5,893 nt of DNA from assembly GCA_002694245.1 (NCBI GenBank), contig NZLM01000096.1:1-5893 (forward strand). The letters are read 5' to 3'. The translations under genes were made by a program, and so were the position numbers. The notes under the pieces are model-generated. The model made no database searches. It was given only the letters and a program-made list of their open reading frames with translations, and was not told where the DNA came from. Positions 1 through 4,457 of the stretch are shown piece by piece (within the stretch, counting starts at the first letter, position 1; the number at the start of each line of letters is the position of its first letter). This stretch comes from Methanobacteriota archaeon. GTDB taxonomy: Archaea > Thermoplasmatota > Poseidoniia > Poseidoniales > Poseidoniaceae.

Positions 1-4
1 GAAA

Positions 5-157
5 ATGGCACGAGACCATGGTGAACAGATTGGAAGAACAAGTGGATGCCGCAGGTGTGGACGTCGCAGAGGAATGATACGCAGGCACGGTCTTAGACTA
101 TGCAGGCAATGCTTCCGTGACGTTGCTCCTGAGATAGGATTCAAAAAGATGAATTGA
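5..157 (+). CDS. rps14: 30S ribosomal protein uS14 (archaeal zinc-binding type), possibly 5'-truncated
   Basis: Small zinc-binding protein of the 30S head, which contacts 16S rRNA. Reading from the ATG at position 5 gives 50 residues. Four cysteines form a CxxC...CxxC zinc site at residues 15, 18, 33 and 36 (GCRRCG and LCRQCF), followed by the family-typical ending APEIGFKK. Archaeal uS14 is usually about 50-56 residues, so this is near full length. Only four bases lie upstream of the ATG, so no ribosome binding site can be seen and a slightly longer N-terminus reaching outside the window cannot be excluded. The TGA stop is the first part of the SD for uS8. The gene normally before it in this operon is uL5; no recognisable uL5 sequence is in the window. 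The family call is very secure; the start is less so. Confidence 0.93.
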   Translation: MARDHGEQIGRTSGCRRCGRRRGMIRRHGLRLCRQCFRDVAPEIGFKKMN

Positions 158-163
158 GGTGAT
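155..163 (+). promoter_or_regulatory. SD of uS8 overlapping the uS14 stop codon
   Basis: TGAGGTGAT: the first three bases are the uS14 stop and GAGGTGAT can pair over eight bases with the archaeal 16S 3' end (AUCACCUC). The GAGG core ends 9 bases before the uS8 ATG at 169. Stop and SD being the same bases suggests translational coupling (inference). Confidence 0.8.
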
Positions 164-168
164 TATGA

Positions 169-558
169 ATGCAATTTGACCCCCTTAATGACGCACTAGC
201 TAAATTATTCAATGCAGAACAAGCTGGAAAGTTCAATGTTGATCTTGCTCCAGCATCCAAACTACTTGGATCCGTTCTACACATAATGCAAACCTCCGGC
301 TATGTTGGAGAGATAGAGAAGAACGACGACGGTCGAGGAGGCAAGTACATTGTCCAACTTCGTGGAGCAATCAACGAATGTGGTGTTGTAAAGCCACGAC
401 ACTCAGTCCGTCGCCAGGAGTTTGACAAGTGGGAAGGAAGATATCTCCCAGCACAAGATTTCGGACTTCTGATTTTGACTACTAACAGTGGTGTAATGCA
501 TCACAAAGAAGCAAAGGAGAACCGTATAGGTGGTAAGCTCCTAGCATATGTTTTCTGA
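169..558 (+). CDS. rps8: 30S ribosomal protein uS8
   Basis: Primary 16S rRNA-binding protein of the central domain and platform of the 30S subunit. The product is 129 residues, matching archaeal uS8 (about 130). The N-terminal helix DPLNDALAKLFNAE and the PASKLLGSVLHIM stretch (residues 28-40) are typical, as is the central GRGGKYIVQL strand. The C-terminal signature TTNSGVMHHKEAKENRIGG (residues 104-122) is the classic uS8 motif, ending in LLAYVF. The start is fixed from both sides: an in-frame TGA at 166-168 abuts the ATG, and a strong SD lies upstream. An out-of-frame ATG at 165 only opens a four-codon frame. The gap to uS14 is 11 bases. Its TGA stop is again part of the SD for uL6. In bacteria S8 represses the spc operon by binding its own mRNA; no such site was identified here. 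Confidence 0.98.
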   Translation: MQFDPLNDALAKLFNAEQAGKFNVDLAPASKLLGSVLHIMQTSGYVGEIEKNDDGRGGKYIVQLRGAINECGVVKPRHSVRRQEFDKWEGRYLPAQDFGLLILTTNSGVMHHKEAKENRIGGKLLAYVF

Positions 559-564
559 GGTGAT
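556..564 (+). promoter_or_regulatory. SD of uL6 overlapping the uS8 stop codon
   Basis: Second copy of TGAGGTGAT, followed by AAG and the uL6 ATG at 568. The 15 bases 556-570 (TGAGGTGATAAGATG) are identical to 3960-3974 before uL15. The GAGG core ends 7 bases before the start. Confidence 0.8.
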
Positions 565-567
565 AAG

Positions 568-1107
568 ATGGTAAAATTAGACCGAATTGAACACAATGTA
601 GAAATTCCAGAGGGAGTTACTGCATCGATTGATGGTGATGTTATCACAATCACAGGACCAAAGGGTAGCCTAAGTCGTGAATTTGCAAGCCCAAGACACG
701 ATGTCTTCCAAGAAGGAGGCGCTCTAATAGTTCGTATCGATCTTCCACGAAGAAAAGAAGCAGCTCTTGCTGGAACTTGGAGAGCACACATGAATAACAT
801 GGTAAAAGGAGTTACAGAAGGCTTTACTTACACACTGAAGGCTCTCTATTCTCACTTCCCTATGACTCTAGCAGTAAAAGGGAATGAACTAGTCGTAAAC
901 AATTATTTCGGAGAGAGAGTGCCACGCTCTGCTAAGATTTTGAATGGTGTTGAAGTAAAGGTTCAGAATAAAACAGAAGTAATCGTAAGCGGAATCGACA
1001 AAGAGGCTGTAGGTCAAACAGCAGCAAATATCGAACGCTCTACAACTGTAAAAAAGAGAGACCGCCGTGTTTTCCAAGACGGAATTTATCTCATTGAGAA
1101 GGCATGA
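568..1107 (+). CDS. rpl6: 50S ribosomal protein uL6
   Basis: Large-subunit protein near the base of the stalk and the factor-binding site, contacting the sarcin-ricin region of 23S rRNA. The 179-residue product matches archaeal uL6 (about 175-185). It shows the two-repeat layout of the family: a first beta-rich domain with VTASIDGDVITITGPKGSLSREF (residues 17-39, shortened motif GDVITITGPKG) and a second with LAVKGNELVVNNYFGE (101-116). The C-terminal signature KKRDRRVFQDGIYLIEK (162-178) is the archaeal/eukaryotic form of the uL6 motif. The ATG is preceded by a full-strength SD 9 bases after the uS8 coding end. Nothing unusual is seen in the protein. Short open frames on the opposite strand within it have no family resemblance. 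Confidence 0.98.
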   Translation: MVKLDRIEHNVEIPEGVTASIDGDVITITGPKGSLSREFASPRHDVFQEGGALIVRIDLPRRKEAALAGTWRAHMNNMVKGVTEGFTYTLKALYSHFPMTLAVKGNELVVNNYFGERVPRSAKILNGVEVKVQNKTEVIVSGIDKEAVGQTAANIERSTTVKKRDRRVFQDGIYLIEKA

Positions 1108-1108
1108 T

Positions 1109-1113
1109 GGAGG
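1109..1113 (+). promoter_or_regulatory. SD deciding the eL32 start
   Basis: GGAGG lies just downstream of the uL6 stop, with 7 bases to the ATG at 1121. It chooses that ATG over an in-frame upstream ATG at 1067, which would sit inside uL6 and lacks an SD. Confidence 0.8.
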
Positions 1114-1120
1114 AATTGGA

Positions 1121-1759
1121 ATGAGTGATTACGAAGACATGACAGTAGCACAACTCAAAGAGTTACTAAAGGAAGCAGGACTTCCCGTTAGCGGAAAGAA
1201 AGCGGACTTAATCGCTAGACTCCAAGAAGGTTCTGATGAACCAGCACCAGTAGAAGAATCGGCTGAGGAAGAATCTGAAGAAGACGATTTCGAAGAAGAC
1301 TACGAGGACGAAGACTGGGACGATGAGGAGTTCGATGAAGAGCACGTTGCACGCCAAAAGCCAGTACTTTCAGATGATATGAAAGCGGCTTTAGCACTTA
1401 GAGCAGCACAAAAGAAAGCAACACCATCTTTCAGAAGAACTGAGTGGTTCAGGTACAAGAGACTATCACGCTCAGGATGGAGAAAGCCACACGGTATGGA
1501 TAACAAGCAGAGACGCAACTTCAAGTACAGAGGTTCCCTTGTTAGAATAGGCCACGGTAAAGTAAACGCTGCAAGCGGCCTTCATCCATCTGGATTCCAA
1601 GAGGTAATGGTTCACAACACTGGAGACTTAGATCAAATCGATGCAGAAACTCAGGCGGCCAGAATTGGCGCAACAGTCGGCGGACGCAAGAGAGAAAACA
1701 TTCACTCCAGGGCAGATGAATTGGGTATTAGAGTCCTAAACAGAAGGAGGGATCGTTGA
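1121..1759 (+). CDS. rpl32e: 50S ribosomal protein eL32 with N-terminal SAP-like domain and acidic linker
   Basis: Archaeal/eukaryotic large-subunit protein that binds 23S rRNA. The 212-residue product has three parts. Residues about 6-36 (DMTVAQLKELLKEAGLPVSG, then KKADLIARL) fit the SAP helix-turn-helix motif, a nucleic-acid-binding fold. Residues 39-74 are a linker with 25 Asp/Glu out of 36, punctuated by aromatic residues F57, Y61, W66 and F71. Residues about 85-212 are the eL32 core, with the diagnostic FRRTEWFRYKRL (104-115), GWRKPHGMDNKQRR (119-132), the SGLHPSGFQEVMVHN region and a basic C-terminus. A core-only archaeal eL32 is about 130 residues, so roughly 80 residues are added. Haloarchaeal eL32 also has a long N-terminal extension, so extra N-terminal material has precedent; the SAP assignment here is by eye. 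The stop overlaps the eL19 ATG by one base (TGATG). Confidence 0.96.
   Translation: MSDYEDMTVAQLKELLKEAGLPVSGKKADLIARLQEGSDEPAPVEESAEEESEEDDFEEDYEDEDWDDEEFDEEHVARQKPVLSDDMKAALALRAAQKKATPSFRRTEWFRYKRLSRSGWRKPHGMDNKQRRNFKYRGSLVRIGHGKVNAASGLHPSGFQEVMVHNTGDLDQIDAETQAARIGATVGGRKRENIHSRADELGIRVLNRRRDR
1746..1750 (+). promoter_or_regulatory. SD deciding the eL19 start
   Basis: GGAGG (in AAGGAGGG) inside the last codons of eL32 ends 8 bases before ATG 1759. It favours that ATG over the adjacent in-frame TTG at 1756. Confidence 0.75.
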
Positions 1760-2217
1760 TGCAGATTACCAATCAAAAGAAAATGGCTGCACAGTTACTA
1801 AAGTGCGGTGTACACAGAGTTTGGATTAACCCATCATACCTTGATCAGGTAGCACAATCAGTTCAGAAAGAAGACATCCGTGAAGCAATAGACAACGGAT
1901 GGATTAAGGCTAAAGCCATCAAGGGAACATCAAGAGTTCGTGCACTAAAGCGTGCATCACAGAAGCAAAAGGGTCGTAGGAAAGGACAGGGTAAGAGGTC
2001 CGGTACTGCCAATGCAAGAAACCCAAGAAAGCAACGCTGGATGGCAACAATTAGAGCACAGCGCAGAACTCTCAAAGAAATGAGAGAAGAAGGAATACTC
2101 GAGCGCTCTCAATACCGTCACTATTACCTAAAGGCAAAGGGAGGATCGTACAGATCAATCTCTCACATGAAAGCTCAGATGGGTGTCGAAGGAATTTCAC
2201 TTGGAGGTGAGCAGTGA
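1759..2217 (+). CDS. rpl19e: 50S ribosomal protein eL19
   Basis: Archaeal/eukaryotic 23S rRNA-binding protein located near the exit-tunnel side of the large subunit; archaeal eL19 has no bacterial counterpart. The product is 152 residues, close to the usual archaeal length of about 150. It opens with the family pattern NQKKMAAQLLKCGVHRVWI (residues 5-23) and the EDIREAIDNGWIKAK segment (38-52). A very basic middle follows (KGRRKGQGKRSG, 71-82), then PRKQRWMATIRAQRRTLKEM (89-108), and the YLKAKGGSYRSISHM motif (123-137). I chose ATG 1759 over TTG 1756 because ATG is the standard codon here and the SD spacing is right; the difference is one residue. Both ends overlap their neighbours by a single base (TGATG), consistent with coupled translation. 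Confidence 0.97.
   Translation: MQITNQKKMAAQLLKCGVHRVWINPSYLDQVAQSVQKEDIREAIDNGWIKAKAIKGTSRVRALKRASQKQKGRRKGQGKRSGTANARNPRKQRWMATIRAQRRTLKEMREEGILERSQYRHYYLKAKGGSYRSISHMKAQMGVEGISLGGEQ
2203..2210 (+). promoter_or_regulatory. SD deciding the uL18 start
   Basis: GGAGGTGA within the end of eL19. The GGAGG core ends 9 bases before ATG 2217. An in-frame GTG at 2214 would add one residue, but ATG is used at every other start here. Confidence 0.75.
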
Positions 2218-2729
2218 TGGCAAAAGGACCAAGACAGCGTAACCAGTACCGAAGACGCCGCTCAGGTGAGACAGATTACAGGCGTCGCCTAAAGCTGCTA
2301 AAGAGTGGAAACTCAAGAGCAGTTGTAAGAGTATCAAACACAAGAGTCGTTTGTCAAGTAGTATCTTGGGAGAAAGATGGTGACAAGGTTGAATTATCTG
2401 TCACCGGAGATGATCTGGTCTCAAAATACGCTTGGCCTGAATCAAATTCAAGGAAAAATATCCCTGCATCATACCTAGTTGGATATGCGCTGGGCAAGTC
2501 TGCACTCGCTGCAGGACATGACCAAGCAGTATTGGATATTGGACTAGCTGCAAGCACACCTGGAAACCGTGTGTTTGCTGCACTGAAAGGAATGGTCGAT
2601 GCAGGACTGGAAATCCCACACGGTGATACAGTCCTACCTGAAGAGGACAGATTGAACGGTTCTCACATAGACGACTCATACGCATCAAGCGTGGAGAAAA
2701 CAAAATCAAAGATTGAGGAGGCGTTCTGA
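2217..2729 (+). CDS. rpl18: 50S ribosomal protein uL18
   Basis: 5S rRNA-binding protein of the central protuberance, working with uL5. The product is 170 residues, in the shorter part of the archaeal range. The N-terminus is the basic archaeal pattern RNQYRRRRSGETDYRRRLKL (8-27), followed by KSGNSRAVVRVSNTRVVCQV (29-48). Residues 70-99 (KYAWPESNSRKNIPASYLVG onward) and DIGLAASTPGNRVFAALKG (107-125) are core uL18 segments. The ending GLEIPHGDTVLPEEDRLNG (130-148) is the characteristic archaeal/eukaryotic L18 motif, and a short charged tail closes the protein. The ATG shares one base with the eL19 stop. One base separates its stop from the uS5 ATG. I see no defects. Confidence 0.97.
   Translation: MAKGPRQRNQYRRRRSGETDYRRRLKLLKSGNSRAVVRVSNTRVVCQVVSWEKDGDKVELSVTGDDLVSKYAWPESNSRKNIPASYLVGYALGKSALAAGHDQAVLDIGLAASTPGNRVFAALKGMVDAGLEIPHGDTVLPEEDRLNGSHIDDSYASSVEKTKSKIEEAF
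2715..2721 (+). promoter_or_regulatory. SD deciding the uS5 start
   Basis: GAGGAGG in the last codons of uL18; its end is 9 bases before ATG 2731. This supports 2731 rather than an upstream in-frame TTG at 2713, which lies before the SD itself. Confidence 0.78.
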
Positions 2730-2730
2730 A

Positions 2731-3495
2731 ATGACTGATGAAGAAGTAACTCAAATGGCACCGGGGCTAATCAAGGCTTTTGCACCACAGGAAGAAGAAA
2801 ATGACGGTGGACGACGTCGCCGCACATCAGCTGATGAATCGATCTCTGCATTGAGGTCATGGTCACCAAAGACCAGGCTAGGTCGTGAGGTTATGGCTGG
2901 CCGTATTGTAACATACGAGGCTGCTATAGCATCAGGTCTACCAATAAGAGAAGTCGAGATTGTTGATGCTCTAATTCCTAATTTAGAAGATGAGGTCATA
3001 AAAGTCAACATGGTTCAAAGGATGACTGACTCCGGTCGACGTGTAAGATTCAACGTAATGGCTTGTGTCGGTAACAAAGACGGATATGTTGGTCTCGCAA
3101 TGGCAAAGGGCAAGGAAGTCGCACAGACAATCCGAAAGGCTCTGACCGCTGCTAAATTGAACATCATTCAAATCCAGCGTGGTAACGGTTCCTGGGAATC
3201 AAGCGTTGGACCAGGTACATCAGTTCCATTCAAGGTTCAAGGACAAGCAGGTTCTACTCGTGTCACATTGATGCCAGCTCCTGCAGGTAAGGGCCTAGTT
3301 ATTGGAGAGACTGGCAAGCGTGTGTTGGCACTGGCTGGAGTTAGTGATGTTCTATCTCGAACAAAGGGTCAGACAAGGACAACAATCAACTATGCAGCAG
3401 CAACATTCAACGCTCTAGCGGCAATAAACAGAACTCGTGTAAGCGACTCTCAGAGAACTGAATTATTCATTCACAAAGGGAGGCTTCTAGAATGA
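2731..3495 (+). CDS. rps5: 30S ribosomal protein uS5 with extended N-terminus
   Basis: Small-subunit protein at the mRNA entry side, involved in decoding accuracy and mRNA unwinding. The product is 254 residues. The conserved archaeal start of the fold is WSPKTRLGREVMAGRIV (44-60). The double-stranded RNA-binding-like N-domain follows, with VNMVQRMTDSGRRVRFNVMA (92-111) and GNKDGYVGLAMAKGKEV (114-130). The C-domain has the glycine-rich SVGPGTSVPFKVQGQAGS region (158-175), PAPAGKGLVIGETGKRVLAL (182-201) and the DVLSRTKGQTRTTINYAAAT segment (206-225). About 43 residues precede the conserved Trp, an acidic patch (QEEEND) followed by GGRRRRTS; many archaeal uS5 proteins have a much shorter lead. 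The stop overlaps uL30 in an ATGA. Family identification is very secure; the role of the extension is unknown. Confidence 0.97.
   Translation: MTDEEVTQMAPGLIKAFAPQEEENDGGRRRRTSADESISALRSWSPKTRLGREVMAGRIVTYEAAIASGLPIREVEIVDALIPNLEDEVIKVNMVQRMTDSGRRVRFNVMACVGNKDGYVGLAMAKGKEVAQTIRKALTAAKLNIIQIQRGNGSWESSVGPGTSVPFKVQGQAGSTRVTLMPAPAGKGLVIGETGKRVLALAGVSDVLSRTKGQTRTTINYAAATFNALAAINRTRVSDSQRTELFIHKGRLLE
3478..3483 (+). promoter_or_regulatory. SD of uL30
   Basis: GGGAGG in the final codons of uS5 ends 8 bases before the uL30 ATG, which itself overlaps the uS5 stop in ATGA. Confidence 0.75.
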
Positions 3496-3962
3496 GTTGG
3501 ATTGTTGTAAGAGCACGTTCTGATGTAAAGGTCGAGAGATCTATTCGTGAGACAATGGGTATGCTTAACCTAACACGCGTAAACCACGCAGTCATTATTC
3601 CAGAAAATCCACAATACAAAGGAATGCTACAGAAGGCTAAGGACTACATCACTTGGGGTGATGCAGACGCAGCACTTGTAGAGAAGATGATTAGTGAGCG
3701 AGGACGTTTAGTTGGTGACAAGCCGATTACAGATGCTTACGTCAAAGAGGCAACAGATTACTCCTCTATCAAGGAATTTGCTGCAGCAATAGCGTCAGGT
3801 GACGCTACTGTGAAAGATTTGCCAGAGATGAAGAGAGTATTCAGATTACACCCACCCCGTGGACCAAAAGGTTGGGGCGGACTAAAGAGAACCTACGTTG
3901 TAGGTGGAGCTCTTGGACCTCGTGGAGAGGATATCTCGGCTCTTGTCGAGAGAATGATTTGA
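3492..3962 (+). CDS. rpl30: 50S ribosomal protein uL30 (archaeal long form)
   Basis: Large-subunit protein binding 23S rRNA. The product is 156 residues, typical of the archaeal/eukaryotic long form and far longer than the roughly 60-residue bacterial L30. The shared L30 core is at the N-terminus: IVVRARSDVKVERSIRETM (4-22), GMLNLTRVNHAVIIPENP (23-40). Residues 43-57 (KGMLQKAKDYITWGD) fit the archaeal pattern, in which a Tyr/Trp-Gly segment precedes a helical insertion with GRLVGDKPITDAYVK (71-85). The C-terminal part carries RLHPPRGPKGWGGLKRTY (118-135), the conserved HPPRGG-like archaeal motif. The ATGA overlap with uS5 (4 bases) suggests reinitiation. Its TGA stop is the start of the SD for uL15. 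Confidence 0.96.
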   Translation: MSWIVVRARSDVKVERSIRETMGMLNLTRVNHAVIIPENPQYKGMLQKAKDYITWGDADAALVEKMISERGRLVGDKPITDAYVKEATDYSSIKEFAAAIASGDATVKDLPEMKRVFRLHPPRGPKGWGGLKRTYVVGGALGPRGEDISALVERMI

Positions 3963-3968
3963 GGTGAT
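3960..3968 (+). promoter_or_regulatory. SD of uL15 overlapping the uL30 stop codon
   Basis: Third copy of TGAGGTGAT, again followed by AAG-ATG, identical over 15 bases to the uS8-uL6 junction. The GAGG core ends 7 bases before ATG 3972. Confidence 0.8.
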
Positions 3969-3971
3969 AAG

Positions 3972-4385
3972 ATGAGTAAAGCAAACAAGCACCGTGGACG
4001 CTGTCGAACACACGGAAGAGGCCACAAGGCTGGTCGTGGAGCAGGTAAGCGTGGAGGGCGTGGAAACGCTGGTATGAACAAGCATCGTGTCATGACTCGA
4101 ATCAAGTACATGCCAGGACATTGGGGTATGCACGGTTTCAACCGTGACCCAAGTCTTCGCACAGTCTACGTCACATGCAACGTCAGCGATCTAGAAAGAA
4201 TGGCTGATGGAGGAGACTCTGTTAATCTAACTGAAATGGGTATTGACAAACTCCTTGGTTCAGGAAGAATAAGCACAGCACTTACAGTTACAGTCGAAGA
4301 ATGGTCTGCTAGAGCGGCTGAGAAAATCTCAGCAGCAGGCGGCTCAATCGAAGGCGATGACGACGATGATGAGGAGTGGGAGTGA
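3972..4385 (+). CDS. rpl15: 50S ribosomal protein uL15 with acidic C-terminal tail
   Basis: Large-subunit assembly protein that threads a basic, glycine-rich N-terminus into 23S rRNA. The product is 137 residues, similar to archaeal uL15 (about 140-165). The N-terminal tail (residues 7-36: HRGRCRTHGRGHKAGRGAGK, then a GGRGNAG run) is typical, followed by PGHWGMHGFNR (48-58), the archaeal HFGKxGF-type motif. Residues 66-113 form the conserved globular part (VTCNVSDLERMADG, LTEMGIDKLLGSGRIS). The usual last helix, with ARAAEKISAAGGSIE (113-127), is followed by an unusual tail of nine acidic or Trp residues, DDDDDEEWE (129-137). It is the last of the tightly packed ribosomal genes; a 72-base gap separates it from secY. 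Confidence 0.97.
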   Translation: MSKANKHRGRCRTHGRGHKAGRGAGKRGGRGNAGMNKHRVMTRIKYMPGHWGMHGFNRDPSLRTVYVTCNVSDLERMADGGDSVNLTEMGIDKLLGSGRISTALTVTVEEWSARAAEKISAAGGSIEGDDDDDEEWE

Positions 4386-4457
4386 GTACCTTTTTGAGGT
4401 ATAATTCCGTTATCTTCTTGAGTAAATTAACAACGCAAAACAAAGGAGGAATCTAGT
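4386..4457 (+). promoter_or_regulatory. uL15-secY intergenic leader, possible weak promoter or terminator element
   Basis: This is the only sizeable gap in the window. Just after the uL15 stop is a small inverted repeat, TACCT-TTTTG-AGGTA (4387-4401), with five bases of T in its loop region; the stem is only 5 bp. TATAATT at 4400-4406 sits at a plausible distance for an archaeal TATA-like element with a start around 4425-4430, but no convincing BRE precedes it. The AT-rich stretch GTAAATTAACAA follows. A partial terminator plus an internal promoter for secY is possible, but each element alone is weak. Confidence 0.3.
4445..4449 (+). promoter_or_regulatory. SD deciding the long secY start
   Basis: GGAGG in AAAGGAGGAATC ends 8 bases before ATG 4458, the same spacing as the other genes. 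It is the main reason for starting secY here and not at the internal ATG 4860, where no comparable SD is visible. Confidence 0.85.

Noticed and set aside
165..179. ATG at 165 next to the uS8 start
   Set aside because: It opens a different frame that stops after four codons (ATG AAT GCA ATT TGA); the ATG at 169 matches uS8 and has the right SD distance.
1067..1120. Longer eL32 start inside uL6
   Set aside because: The 18 added residues would be read from uL6 coding sequence out of frame; the SD at 1109-1113 points to ATG 1121.
1262..1345. Repeat-like purine-rich GAA/GAC tract on DNA level
   Set aside because: It is explained by the acidic linker of eL32; the codons vary and no exact tandem unit is visible.
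3893..4162. Minus-strand arginine/proline-rich frame opposite uL30 and uL15
   Set aside because: It mirrors the glycine/arginine-rich uL15 tail on the other strand; a composition artefact.
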